From the NCBI RefSeq assembly GCF_958979055.1, contig NC_084896.1, forward strand, positions 6,762,501 through 6,826,500: 64,000 nt of DNA, read 5' to 3'. The notes under the pieces were generated by a model. The model worked only from the letters and a program-made list of their open reading frames with translations, made no database searches and was not told the origin of the DNA. Numbering within the stretch: position 1 is the first letter of the stretch; every line of letters starts with the position of its first letter. The position numbers and the translations under genes are program-made. Origin of the DNA: Alnus glutinosa. Lineage: Eukaryota; Streptophyta; Magnoliopsida; Fagales; Betulaceae. This document shows, piece by piece, positions 1 to 12,857 of the stretch.

Positions 1-1093
1 GCCCATCATTTTCATGAGAATAGTCATTCTAAGATTTAAATTATATAATAAAGATTCTATCCCTTATCACATATATACTTTAACACTAAAATTATGTTTG
101 GTACGTAGTTGCTTTTATTAGGAAATGAAATATACGATAATGATCTAACATTTGGATTAAGGATTCTTGTCACCCATCGAAAATGACTATTTCTTAAATT
201 GAGGAATAACTTTTCCTCTCAAATGTGAGTCGAATAGCTATTCCTCAATTTCAGGAATAATAATTCTCTCATGAATCATGATAATGACTATTTCATTTTA
301 TATTCTTCTATTTCTTAATAGAATAGTCATTCTAAGTGTCGAACGTACGTAACCTAAAATATTATATTTCACCTTCTTCTATTTATAATAAAAATTATTT
401 ATTTTTCTTAACAAAATAGTCATTTTTCTTATATTGTCAATGTGTTCGGTTATTTTTTATTTTTTATTTTTTATTTTTATAGATAAATGTGTTCTATTAT
501 AAGTATATTACTATTGCTGCCTGCTGGCCGGTGCATGTTAATATATTACTATGCACGCAATACTCGGTCAATTCACGATGTTTTGATTACGTAAGATTTT
601 GTTCCTAAAATTTAAAAGTTCATAGTTAAATGATTTCTATTTAAAAATACAATTGACCTATTCAGGACCAACTTAAGAATTGATGCCGCATCAATGACGC
701 GTTCAATCATCATCTTCCTGATAATCATCCTAAAATTGTATTATATTTTATTGTTCCTCGTGTACGTGAATCTGTCTACCTGAAAACCCTAATATGACCA
801 TTTCAATTTATTTATAAATTGTGGAAAATCCAATTAAGGACAACAGTTAACTTTTTCAAAAGAAAAAATGAACAAAGTTTAGAAGCCAATACGGGACGAT
901 GCATCATCGCCAAAACTTTGATTTTAATATATTTTGTATTTACGCTTTTGCTCTCTCAATAAAAATGATCAGTTCCATCCTTTGGGGCAGGCGTAGTTTT
1001 ACTCGGTTGGAAATACCTTCTAACTCCAACCTCACGATAGAATGAATCATTAGAAAAGCAAAATTGGAGCAACAAGGTACTTAATATATAGAG

Positions 1094-1576
1094 AAAGCTT
1101 CACTGACCATCCCTGATATTTCATCACTTTTATGTACAATTATATCCTTAAATTTTTAAGAGTATTAATTTAGTATATATATCTTTCAATTTTTTTCAAT
1201 TTTACTCGTCCGTTAGGATTTTCCGTTAAATCCTGTCAAAATTACCAAAATACATTTTTTATTTTATTTTTATTTTTTTTTTAAAAAAAATTAATTATTT
1301 AGGAGTGTGTATTTTTGCAAATTCTGTTAAATCTTGACCAACGGCTAAATCCTTGCAATTTTTGTTTCTTCTTTTTCCTAAAAAAATATAGGGATATTTT
1401 AAAAAATTTGGCACATTTCCGTTATGATTTAATGGAAAATTCAAATAGAGGGGGGAAGTTATAACAAAAAAAAAAAAAAAAGGTGTAAAATGGATACACT
1501 AAATTGACAATTTTTAAAGTTTATGAGTATGATTACAAAAGTGATGAAAGATCAAGGTGGTAAGTGAAGTTTTTCC
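1094..1576. mobile_element. Foldback (MITE-like) element, family 1, copy 1
   Basis: The first ~110 bases and the reverse complement of the last ~110 bases are similar: CTTCACTGACCATCC...TTTCATCACTTTT against CTTCACTTACCACC...TTTCATCACTTTT. This gives long terminal inverted repeats. The middle contains CCGTTAGGATTTTCCGTTAA and short A/T runs, with no coding capacity. Copies lie at the same place in the other S1 blocks (34461-34946 and 44758-45234), and diverged relatives lie near 24105, 37120 and 54933. The structure is that of a non-autonomous DNA transposon. The superfamily is not determined because target duplications are not clear. Confidence 0.65.
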
Positions 1577-1586
1577 CCTCTCTCTC

Positions 1587-1643
<57 letters not shown>

Positions 1644-1656
1644 ATATATATATATA
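1577..1656. repeat. (CT)n(TCTA)n(TA)n compound microsatellite
   Basis: A run of CT, then about fourteen TCTA/CTAT units, then TA repeats lies immediately after the foldback element. The same locus in the other S1 copies has a different make-up: short CT plus TCTA at 34946-34987, and a very long CT run followed by TA at 45235-45341. Confidence 0.95.
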
Positions 1657-1991
1657 GGTTGAACATGACTAAGAGGACTTGCTTTTACAAATTATGCATT
1701 TGATTAATAAATCATTTATTTCGTTTTGAGTAGAATTTCATAGTCTCTTGGCTAATTTGGATTGGTCTGGCCTTGGTGATAATCTTTCCTTCGTTAAAAT
1801 CTACTATGTATCACTCCTATTTTGCCTATGACATATATAGATACCCTTTCATACTCGCGGCTCATTTCTTCCTGGGACTTATCATTCGGACTGGGATTTA
1901 CAGTTCAGGTGGTATCTCAAATACAGAAGTAAGAGTTTAACACATGAATGAATAAAATAAAACAATAACAGTGAAGAACTTATAGGAGGCT

Positions 1992-2243
1992 TTAACTGTT
2001 GACGTACAGTCTTGAAGAGACAACAATATTATCTTCTTTTACCCATTTTTCTTTAGTTTTGGTTTTTACTATATTTTCAACAAGGTAAAACTTATCAACA
2101 AAATCAAAACAGAGCATCTCTATTTCGACTTTACTTATTAATTTATTCCAATGACTTAAGAATTTTTTCTTTTGCTCGAGGTTGAACCTTTTTCGATAAA
2201 CCCATTTTTTTTTCAATATTAGCTTCAGACTCAATAGCTTCAT
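1992..2243 (-). pseudogene. Decayed open frame, exon-like, unknown
   Basis: An 83-codon frame rich in Lys and Arg with no recognisable domain. It occurs in all three S1 blocks: 83 codons here, 96 codons at 35325-35615, and frameshifted at 45676-45918. The second half (HWNKLISKVEIEMLCFDF and what follows) is identical or nearly so in all three. No splice or promoter context is convincing. It may be a captured or relict exon that persists only because the flank was duplicated. I do not recognise the protein. Confidence 0.3.
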
Positions 2244-3861
2244 ACCTAAATTTAAAATACAATGAGAAACCTGTGCATAGCATGGGTTAGAGCTTAGTGT
2301 TTTGTCCGTAATGCGTGGATTTATAAGCTATACATGCAGAAAGATGATAATTTAAGCTAAATTTCTTTCTAGATATATAACTAGGGGTGTACATGCGGAT
2401 ACAGATGTTTATTTGCAGTATTTATAACTGCATCTGTACCATATTCTTACAAACCGCATCCGTGTGATTATAACGTTTATTATCCGCTATTCGCATGTTA
2501 CATAATTGGTCTTTTGAGCCTTCTATGGGTCTCTAATATTAAAGCATATTTAAAAAAAAAATTAAATAATTTGAAAATAATTTCGGTCAATTTTTAGTGT
2601 CCTGACTTGTTTTATAATTTTTTATAAGTCCTATTATTTTGAAATATATTGATTTCAAATCATTTTCTCCTTTTTGCCCAAGTATTTCATGAGAAAGTAA
2701 TACAATCAACTGTATTAATGTAAATATAACTTATACCTAATCCAAAACGACATTATTTTGGTATTAAACACCAAAACGACGTCGGTTTGGTGAATTTATT
2801 AAATATAATATATAAAATATATATTATATATAAAAGGTATGCAGATACAACTGATAACCACATCCACATACCCTAAAACTGCAATTTGCGTCTATAAGAA
2901 ATGCTCCTAAAAAAAGCCGAGAATGATAAAAAGTTTCTCGGCATTTCTATTTATGCCGAGAAAAATTAACCATTATTTAAATTTAATGATTTCCACTATA
3001 ACATTTCTTTTCTTTTTCTTTTACATTATTATTACTTAGTAATAAATTTTCTCAAAAATATTTTTGAAATTGAATTCTAATCTAGTCATTGAAAAAAAGA
3101 GTGAGAATTAGAAGATTTAAAAAAAAGTTGAGTGTCAAAACTGATTTCAAAAGAATTTGAAAGTTTTAAAAAATTTTAAATTTTAAAGTTTAAAGTTAAG
3201 ACTGATTTAAAAATAAAAAATAAAATAAAATACCATAAATAATAATATTACCTCCCAAAACATTAGTTTGGATAATTTATACATAATTCAAAACATTGCA
3301 TCATTTTAGAATTAAATACCAAAACGACTTCGGTTTGGTGAATTTATTAAATATTATATATAAAGGATATTAATCGCATCCACATACCCTAAAACTTCAA
3401 TCTGCGTTTACATAATTAAGAATAGTAGAAATGGGCGATTAATATCTTCCCGCGTATCCATTCCTATATAACATAAACAAAAAAGTAAACAAGTATATAC
3501 ATGCAGGCCATGCTCGCCATTGTAAAGACACATATTCAAAACACACGGAATTAAGGGATCTCTGTTGATTTGGTCCGATGAGAGACATATAGGAGTACTG
3601 CCAGAACGCTTCGGCCATTTCAGCTTCAAACATATATCTATCAATGTTCCGTACGCGCGTTCATTCGGGAATTGGCAAAAACCTACAGTAGATCGAACTG
3701 CACTGTTCCATTAAACAAACTCGTCAAATTTGGCTGCATGTTAATTTATTACTTGTTAAAGAATGGTTCACTCATTAAATAAAACCATATTTGAAGACTT
3801 AGCAAGCCTTATGATCTTCTCCACGGAAGTTAAAACATAGACCCGTTCAGTGACTCGCCTT

Positions 3862-3870
3862 CATAAATAG
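3862..3870 (+). promoter_or_regulatory. TATA-like box of GLP-A
   Basis: CATAAATAG lies 88 bases before the GLP-A start. It aligns with the perfect TATAAATAG of GLP-B (14657) and GLP-D (32882, minus strand). The bases just upstream (AAACATAGACCCGTTCAGTGACTCG) match the same conserved block in the other copies. The first T of the TATA box is replaced by C, in both A and A'. Confidence 0.6.
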
Positions 3871-3957
3871 TCGTCTTCCAATGCAACATTTCTCACCCCT
3901 CACCCAATAAGCAAGAATACAAAGCTAGCATACTCAAAGCTGGAGATAACCTCAAAA

Positions 3958-4708
3958 ATGATGAAAAGCGTTCCTAACTACCTGGTAACCGTGCTCGTCT
4001 TGGCTTTGGCATGCTCTCTTGCCTCTGCATATGACCCCAGTCCTCTGCAAGATTTCTGCGTTTCAACCAACGATTCTGCTTCTGGAGGTATGAAGTCATT
4101 TGAAGCATTTGTCCATAATATTGTATTTTTGCTCGATTCTTTTTATATACCTGCTTTTCCGTCTCCATGCAGTATTTGTGAATGGAAAGTTCTGCAAGGA
4201 CTCCAAGCTTGTCTCTGGCAATGATTTCTTCTTCTCCGGACTAAACATTCCCAGAGACACGTCAAATCCACTTGGATCGACGGCCACTCTCCTCAATATG
4301 GACAAAATACTAGGCCTCAACACTTTAGGCATATCCTTGGCTCGCATTGACTTTGCACCATACGGCCTAAATCCTCCCCACATTCACCCTCGTGGAACCG
4401 AGATCCTTGTAGTCCTAGAGGGTACTCTATTAGTTGGCTTTGTCACATCCAACACAGATAACCGTCTCTTCACCAAAGTTCTTAACGCTGCAGACGTCTT
4501 TGTCTTCCCAATTGGTCTCATTCACTTCCAGTTTAATACTGGGCATACCAATGTCGTAGCCATTGCCGGTCTCAGCAACCAAAATCCTGGGGTCATCACC
4601 ATAGCAAATGCAGTCTTTGGATCTAATCCTCCAATCAATCCTGATGTTCTCGCCAGGGCCTTCCAACTAGACAGAAACGTGATTAATTATCTTCAGAAAA
4701 AGTTCTAG
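3958..4708 (+). CDS. Germin-like protein, subfamily 1 type (GLP-A), intact
   Basis: Two exons, 3958-4087 and 4173-4708, are separated by an 85-base GT-AG intron and join to 222 codons (221 residues), the usual GLP length. Residues 1-24 form a hydrophobic signal peptide ending LASA before [10 protein letters not shown]. Cys34 and Cys51 are the family's disulfide pair, and Asn38 (NDS) is a likely glycosylation site. The cupin barrel carries both germin boxes. In [13 protein letters not shown], His113, His115 and Glu120 are metal ligands; His161 in [12 protein letters not shown] is the fourth. Family knowledge: secreted, manganese-binding, oligomeric cell-wall glycoproteins, some with superoxide dismutase activity. 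Activity here is inferred only. One oddity is NAADVF instead of the usual NAGDVF at the start of box 3. Two ATGs are adjacent and I chose the first. A pseudogene duplicate, A', lies at 47665-48412. Confidence 0.9.
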
Positions 4709-6475
4709 TAGGAAAATAACTAGAATGATATTTGTAATTACCAATAATGAATCATTAGATGGTTCAGATAGAGCTTGCCATTATTCCCTTCTTGTAACAC
4801 CATATCAATAACTTTAATGAATCAAAATTCTTTCTTATATGCTGTTTCTCCTTTTTCTTTTTTTGTCACGAAATGATAATTGAGGTAGAACAAGTGCACA
4901 ATTAAAGTTAATTACATTATGAATCCACAATGTTTGAGACATCACTTTTAACTTCTCCCGATACATGCCCTTCATATATTCTCTTTTACATGTTTACAAC
5001 TCACATGAAATACCTTTTAGACAATTGTGAACTCTACTTTGTGAAAATTAGTGATTAATTAATAAGAAAATGAAAATGATGTACTTTGTAAATACAAGCA
5101 TTTAAAAGACAGTGAAAAATGATTGCATCGTATGACAGGGTACACTGGGACGTGCGGGATAACGATCATGGGCTTACTGTATAGGTTAACGCTATGGTCA
5201 AAGGGTTTTTTTTTTTTTTTTTTTAATGTTTGGCCTTGACGTACATCCCAGTGTTTAATTAGTGGTCACTTTAGACGTATGTCACTAGCAGCGTGGGACA
5301 TCCGAGGTCGGACTCTTTCGAGCTACAATTGATGGATGCTAGCGTACAATATACAAGGAACTAGTATTGTATTACAGGTCCCTTGGGATAGAGCCAACTT
5401 TGCGGGAAGGGGTTAATATCTCGAGTAGACTATATGAAGTTTAATTATGACATGATTCTTTTATTACTGCATATACTTTATCTATATTGCATTCATGATC
5501 TTTTTATCAAATAAGAAACTATAAATTTACATTGGTGCATGTGATTTAAATTTTAAACATTTCAGTTCACCAAATTAAAACATGTGCACCATGTGTATTA
5601 TTACTTACTAAGTCGTAGACTTACACTTGTATCTTTTTCACCTATGAAATATGTGTTGTTTCGTAGTTGGGACTACCTTTAGATGTCGGATTTGAGTTGA
5701 ACCTCCAGGCAAATGCGGCTGATTAGCTTAGTGATATCGATCTGTTTAATGCTTGAGGACTTATTGCAGGATAATGAAGACCGCTCATGATAATTAGTGC
5801 TTTTTGGTGATGTTGTACGTACGTTTAGCATTTGAGGCTCAATTATCTATTAAGGTTTAGTTTGAATCTTTTATACTGATGATATGTTTAGTATGATTTC
5901 TGTTAATGTGATTATTCTTAGTAGATGCTCTATTTGTAATTATTGTTATTAGAATATTATATGTTTCTGCTGCATAGTATTCTGTTTTTTAGGAGTACTA
6001 GAGATACCTGAGTCTTATTCCTTATGGAGTGGGATTGGGAGGCGAACCGTAAAATTAATTACCAATTAATTAATTTCTCAGGCTACTACAACCGCCCCAC
6101 AACCCAAATAACCATCAAGGATCTGAATGCACCCCTAGCAAGATGCAACACCCAACAACTGATTCCTCACTCTACGAGCTCAACTAATTGCCTGTCCACA
6201 CCATGTGCCCATTTCCAAAAGATTTAGGGAGGGAATCTCAAATTGAGTAACAACTTATTTTCTAAGAATCCCTTGAACCATGAAAAGGAAGGGCAGAGAT
6301 AATGGCCTATATAAAGAAAGAAAGGGTACTATTCACACAAGTATGTGCACTTTGTCTTAACAAGACTATGCTAAAATTCCCTCTTCATATACACCAACTC
6401 ATGTGAGCATCGGAGTAGTCTCATCGGATCCAGCCTCAACGAATCCCCATAACCTCTTAATTTTCTTCCTTTGCA
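4709..6475. other. GLP-A downstream region, no gene seen
   Basis: This stretch is repeated at 48413-50173 with small differences, as part of the same large duplication. It starts with the GLP-A 3' untranslated region, where no perfect AATAAA is visible. A 67-codon frame at 6024-6227 is kept in the duplicate but has no recognisable domain, so I do not call it a gene. A T-run of variable length lies at 5207-5224. Confidence 0.7.
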
Positions 6476-6831
6476 CACTACAAAAAATAAGCTCATTAAC
6501 TGCGACATTTTGTCGCCGCTAATGAGTACTTTGTCGCCGCTATTGATCAATAACGGCGACATGTGGCCGCTAATGAGGTAGTCACTAAAAGTCGGACGCT
6601 AATGATCAATAGTGGCGACCTCAAAGAGTCGCCGGTAATAATAGATAAATAGCGGCAATAAATGTTGCCGCTAATAGTATTTATGTGGATGCTAAAAAAC
6701 TTTATAACTTGACCTGTATGTCACCGCTAATGCTCTATCATTAGCGGCGACATAGGGGTCGCTGCTAATACTCTATTATTAGCAGCGACATACGGGTCAC
6801 CGCTAATGATATTAAAAAAAAAAAATTTTTT

Positions 6832-6870
<39 letters not shown>

Positions 6871-7143
6871 AAAAACAAATCCGAAAAAAAACTAATTATA
6901 GTTTTTTGGGATTTATTTTTTATTTTTTAATATTATTTTTTAAAAAATATATTCAGCAAAAAAGAAGAAGATAATTTTAAAGAATATATTCAACAAAAAA
7001 TGAATTCATATGATTGAATATCTGAATTCATTATTTTTGGCAATTAGATTCCAGAAACCCTGTAACTAATATAAGCAATGAAAATGAGAAATATATATAT
7101 ATATATTGAAATTGAAACTACTTATTTAATGATATTGAAATTA

Positions 7144-7245
<102 letters not shown>

Positions 7246-7499
7246 GGATTCCAACAAACATTTTCTTATACATAACAAACTCCAATTTACTTTTTCTCAA
7301 CCTCAATATTTATAATAAAACACAGGAGAAGAATATCATACATCAAGATATCATTCACATCAAATACTGTGTTCTCCATTTCCTTAACCATTTATTTATT
7401 GCTCTTGGAAGAAAAGGATAAAAAGAAACAGATCTTACACTATAAAAGGAACTTAACCATTCATCCAAGGATAAAGGTGCAGTAATTTTTATGCAAAAT

Positions 7500-7680
7500 T
7501 ATGAAAATGAAGGTACCTCAGCAAACGAGCTGAACTTATTTTGTGAAGAAATGGGCTCCATACGTGCCTTTATCTGCTAACATGCATCCAAAACTGCATA
7601 TCCATACATATCAGAACTTGCAGAAGCAGCTGTCGGTGATGAATTAGGAACCTGACCACCATGAAAACAATAGACAAAAA
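7500..7680 (-). pseudogene. Possible transposon-protein coding relic
   Basis: On the minus strand about 55 codons read sensibly with a single internal TAG. They include VPNSSPTAASASSDMYGYAV and, after the stop, QIKARMEPISSQNKF. The Ser/Ala-rich style resembles C-terminal parts of plant transposon proteins, but I cannot name a domain. It lies within the CACTA-type element, so it is probably a remnant of the element's own or a captured gene. Confidence 0.3.
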
Positions 7681-8940
7681 TCATAGCACCCATTATTCTT
7701 CTACAGAAAATCTTTCACAAAACCCATAAATTTTCACAATCAATCAACCCAAATATAAACAAGATAAAGACCCAAAAATATTTTACAAAACCCATTCGGT
7801 TTGCTAACAAAAATCCTCCAGATTTTTTCAAAAACCCACTCGGTTTCTCCACCGAAAACCAAATCCATCAAGTGAAAAATCAAAATCTGAGAATTTCATA
7901 ATATCTACCAACCCAACCCCATTAAATTTTTTTACCCAAAAACCCTCAAGAACCCAGATTGTTTTCCCATACCATACGTCTTTCTAAGAGATTTTCTACC
8001 CAAAAATTTGGTACCCATCAACCCAAAACCAAAATCTGAGAAGTTACTTACCCAAAAATCGGATCCTCACTGTTTGGGCTCCGGGAAAATGCCGAAAAAA
8101 TCCTTCTCTAGCATCGCCGGCATCGGCCGTGACCCGCCGGTGTCGGCGTGCTGCCCAGCGGTGGCTGACCCACCATAAACTTCTCCCTCTCCTTCTCTGA
8201 TCTCCCTCTTCCTCTCCCCATCTCTCAATCTCCCTCTCTCAGCCTCTCAGAAAAAAAAAAGAAGGAACAGGAAAGAAGAAAGAAAAAGAAAATGAGGAAA
8301 AAACAAAAAGAAAGAGATCAACAAAAAGGGGAAAACTCTGAAAGTTTTTGACAAAAAAAAAAAAAAAGCGGGACGGGGAATTTCGTGTCCAGCGCACCAT
8401 CCCAAAACGACTCCAATTGAATACAAAAATTAAATTTAAAAAAATTAAAAGCTATTTTTTTTTTTTTTTTTGCAATATGACAAAAATTTTGTTAATAAAT
8501 TTTTTTAAAAAAAATTACAAAAAGAGTAATTTTCTAAAATGATTAAATCTAATATTTATTTTTTAAAATCAGTTCATATTTTTATTTTTGAGAAAAGATT
8601 AAAAAAAAGTAAAATAAAATAAAATTTAAATCAACTGAGATTATTTTCAATTTTAAAAAAAAAAAAAATCAAATTTAAGCATTTTTTTTAGTTTTTTATT
8701 TATTTTAAATCTTTTTTTTAAAATTTATTTTTTTAATTGAAAAATGACATTTGGCAGGGATAATATGGGAATATTTCAAAGCCAATTAAAATTAAAATTA
8801 ATTATTATTTTTTTCGTTAACTATTAGTGACGACAACAATGTCGCTGCTAATAGTATAATATTCGTGGCGACTAAACATAGTCACCGCTAATGAGACATT
8901 ATTAGTGGCGACTTTGTGTCATGATATGACTTTTGTACTG

Positions 8941-11548
8941 TATAGTATGTTTCCCTTTTGAGATTTATAGTTTGTAAAGAGCTACTCTTATGTACATATA
9001 AATAAAATAGATGATTAAGGTCTATATTTGAAAAGGTGTTTTTTATGTAAATGTATTTTTAGGTTCAAGTTCGCGTTCCCCTTATATCCCAAAACGAGGG
9101 CGCTTCTTCTTTTCAGAAACTTATTATACACAAAAACTTCGACCATGATACGCGATTGTTCTTATCCTTTCAAAAAGGGTGTAAGAAAATAATATTTTAT
9201 ATAGTACCATGATCTATTCTATGAGGCAATCTGCTAACTAAGGCGGGGGTACTAACATTTATTCAATATGGACTGGCAAATCTACGTATGCTTCCTCCTT
9301 AACCTCGTCGAAAATTAGAGAGTATATTCGTGTTTGAGCGGGTGTCACATACTTATTAAGTACACTCAACCGATAAAGTCTCACCTAATTTAGATTAAGT
9401 CTTCTGCATTAGAATACATAGCTCTGACTTGCTATTCGATACCTCCCAAGAAAAATCTTCCATCTCGTGTTATTAAAATTCCAACGCTCAATTCTAGGAA
9501 AAAAAAAACTTATTCAAAGTCCAACGTCTCGATAAAAAGACCATGCTTCATTAATCCTTAGAGGTTGAAGTTTCTGTCTATTAGAAAATCCTTAAACATT
9601 ATTTCTGAGTCCAACTATTCCTATCCTCAATTAAGACAGTCTTTAATTCTTCAAACCTCGAAAACATAAATTATATCATTCATAATAATTCCATTAAGTA
9701 TTTAAAATCAAGATAGAACCTACCTCAATCAACCTCAATTGACTTAGCGAAAGGCTAAGATGTAGACCTCAAAATATAATTTTAATCCATAGGATTCTCC
9801 AATGATGACACTAAGTAGTTTTGTTTCCTCAAATTGGCATGTATCCCAAAACTTTACCTCGATCACAAATTTGTATTATAGCATAGGCACGTAGATCAAA
9901 TCGATCATAATCCTTAATTAACTCAAGTCATTCATACTACCTTTAAACTCTTTAAGGATAAATGAATACTTATGCAGTATTTGCAGAACTCATCAAGAAA
10001 CAGATTCCATTTCTTCAGATAATTCCATCATATATCATAGAACCATGATAATCTTACATTAAGAGACATAAAAAAATAAATAAATAAATAAAAAACTAAG
10101 CTAATACTTTAATAAAACTCATTGATGAGATACACCCACGCCACCAAAATCCTATACAACATATAATATCATACCAAGAATCAGACCTTTACAAAATATG
10201 TTCGCCAACTATAGTCTCATCATCAAGTATACAATTCAATAGTTACTCAGAACTAATCAATTATGGAGTGATTTACCGATATGCTCGAGTGGTCCTAAAA
10301 ATTTTAAACTTTCCACACAAACAAAAATCAAACTCCAAATCCCCACAATCAATATTAATAACCCAAGATTTAACAAAATCAAACTCCCACATATAATAGT
10401 CACTAGCATCAAGACCAAGCCAAAGGCACATACCTACAAGCTCTTAGTTAGCAATTCAAAACGTCAATAATCACACCCCAATTGATTAGCCTCCAGAATC
10501 ATAAATAAAATTTAAATACTACACATCCATCCAAATCAAGGACTAATCACCCATCCGCAATTCTTCATAGCAAAAGCAAGATGTAATATATTTAAAACCA
10601 TCTCATATCAACCTAGTTTCCTCAAACCTTCATACTCTTATAGCATTTACCTCAAGATCTTCCAACAAAATCACCGAATTCATCAAATCCATATATATAG
10701 CTAGAGTGTTAATCATCCAAGTGTCATAACCATTCTATCCTCAGAATGACCTCAAACCAAACATAACTTTTTACCATCGGTTTTCTTAATACCATATATA
10801 AATACCAAGTTCGTTCCAATATCCCCCTATAAGAGTCAATACAAATAAATCACAATTTCTAGCTAGTTGCATTACAACATCGTTCTAGCAAAATCCATGC
10901 TAAGATTTTTAAGCCTACTGTCCTCAAAAGTCTACATAAACTCATTATCACTTGATATCACTATTGTCGATGGGTAAATTAATTAAATCTCCATATTTGC
11001 CTCAATTTTGGTGGTTAACTAGCATTCCATGTCATTACCAATCCCTTTGGTATACTACTGAAACTATCTACCCTCAAAATAGGTATCCATCATAAGAAAG
11101 AAGATTCAGGTCCATTACATGCCTAAACTCCCAACATTATTCTTTTGAAATTTTGATGCACTATGAAACTTTCAATAATTTAATTAATCTTGATACACTA
11201 AGTCTCCAAAATACCCAAGATTTATCGAGTGCGCATTAAACCTTTAGTATTCACCTCAAAAAATTTGCTTCCACAGTGTGATAACAAAGAGTCAAATTCT
11301 ATTTCCTACATCCATATTCCTTATTAATAGACCACAAGCCTGCAAAAGTAATATGCATCAACAATCTGCAATTTAATATCCTTCTTAATTATACCTCAAA
11401 ACATGGTCCTAGATACCAATCCATCCAAAACAAGTTGGTCTATAACCGATGCAATCTAAAACATTTGCTACTCCTCGAAAAGATTGTACAACTTAACACC
11501 TAGGTAAACAGATCTTGAAAACCTATCCCACTTTGATAATGATCATAA
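8941..11548. other. Single-copy region, no gene seen
   Basis: This stretch has no counterpart in the other units of the window. Its + strand is rich in A, C and T and poor in G, especially from 9600 to 11500, and all frames are short. It looks like old, decayed repeat DNA, but I cannot assign a family. It separates the CACTA-type element from a displaced fragment of S1. Confidence 0.6.
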
Positions 11549-11945
11549 CCTGTAATCATCCTAAAATTGTATTATATTTTATTGTTCCTCGTGTACGTGA
11601 ATCTGTCTACCTGAAAACCCTAATATGACCATTTCAATTTATTTATAAATTGCGGAAAATCCAATTAAGTACAACAGTTAACTTTTTCAAAAGAAAAAAT
11701 GAAAAAAGTTTAGAAGCCAATACAGGACGATGCATCATCGCCAAAACTTTGATTTTAATATATTTTTTTATTTATGCTATTGCTCTCTCAATAAAAATGA
11801 TCAGTTCCATCCTTTGGGTCGGGCGTAGTTTTACTCGGTTGGAAATACCTTCTAACTCCAACCTCACGATAGACTGAATCATTAGAAAAGCAAAATTGGA
11901 GCAACAAGGTACTTAATATATAGAGAAAACTTCATTGACCATCCT
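11549..11945 (+). repeat. Displaced S1 fragment
   Basis: Matches bases 722-1112 of S1 with few changes, starting at TAATCATCCTAAAATTGTA. It breaks off about 20 bases into the foldback element's left arm (CTTCATTGACCATCC, then unrelated sequence). It is a rearrangement scar between the A and B parts of the unit. Confidence 0.85.
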
Positions 11946-12825
11946 TCTGTTTTCCTAAAGAAGAAGAGAGAGTTTAATAGCTCTCTTCTTGCTATTCTAG
12001 CCACCGGACCGAGAGGAAATTAGAGGAGAAGGAGAAGTAACTTGCGGAGAAAGAAGAGAGTTTTTGGGCTTCTTTTATACTGAAACTGGTGGTTGAGATT
12101 GCTTGCCTCAAAATTGATCAATGGCTGTGAATCCAAGCGTGGGCAGCAAGAAGAATCAAAGGGTGGATTTTATACTTGAGCAGCACATTTAGATCCATGG
12201 CCGAGAATCACCCTTGAGCAGCAAGTTTGGTTTAAACACATCTTGAGCAACACGTTTGAGCTTCAAGAAGATAAGAGAGTTGTAAAAAAAATCAATTAAA
12301 GGGGAACCACCTGCTGAAACGTGAGAGAGGACTAAATTAATGTGGGCTGGGCAGAGCTTCAAGTGTGGACTGGGCTGGGCTCTTAAAGAATAGAAATGGG
12401 CCCACAAATATTATATATCTTAAAAAAAAAAAAAATCTTTATCTTAATGGGTGATTGAGGCACTTTTGATTTGGGTGAAAACTCAATAATGGTTATTGGT
12501 TATTGGTTAAAATCGGTAACCGTAACTAGGGTAGCCGATTCGTCAAAATCGCCAACCGGGTAGCCGATTAACCGGTTATTTAATAACCGGCGGTTAGCGG
12601 TTAGTATCCGATTATTCGGACCGGTAACTAAAATTTTAAAAAATTGAGTGCCTAATTTGGGTATAGGGCCTACTCTTTGGGCTTAATTTAGACTTTTTTA
12701 GCCATTTAAAAAAAAAAACATTTCAACCTTTTTTGACCCAATATGTTGATCTAAGTTGAATGAAAATAAAAGTGTAAAACACTAAATTTTATTTTTTTAG
12801 TTTTTTTTATATATATATATATATC

Positions 12826-12857
<32 letters not shown>

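Larger units (their letters stand above)
1..3957 (+). repeat. Segmental duplication flank S1, copy 1
   Basis: The whole stretch up to GLP-A is repeated almost base for base at 43925-47664. Its first 2.7 kb is repeated again at 33375-36075. It holds a foldback element, a microsatellite and a decayed open frame (listed separately), and otherwise no gene that I can support. From about 2383 it contains a sequence of the type TAGGGGTGTACATGCGG with GCATCC repeats, possibly an old hAT-like non-autonomous element (low confidence). At 2916-2962 three alternating copies of GCCGAGAA/TTCTCGGC can form a small hairpin. The window's left edge corresponds to the sequence that follows GLP-D near 33375, so another GLP unit may lie just to the left. 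Confidence 0.85.

Noticed and set aside
3408-3644. 78-codon minus frame with an overlapping 64-codon frame, repeated at 47076-47351
   Set aside because: Same reasoning: shared by duplication. The two overlapping frames change equally and neither matches a family I know.
6024-6227. 67-codon frame also present at 49724-49927
   Set aside because: No domain, no promoter or splice context; it is conserved only because the surrounding 6 kb was duplicated.
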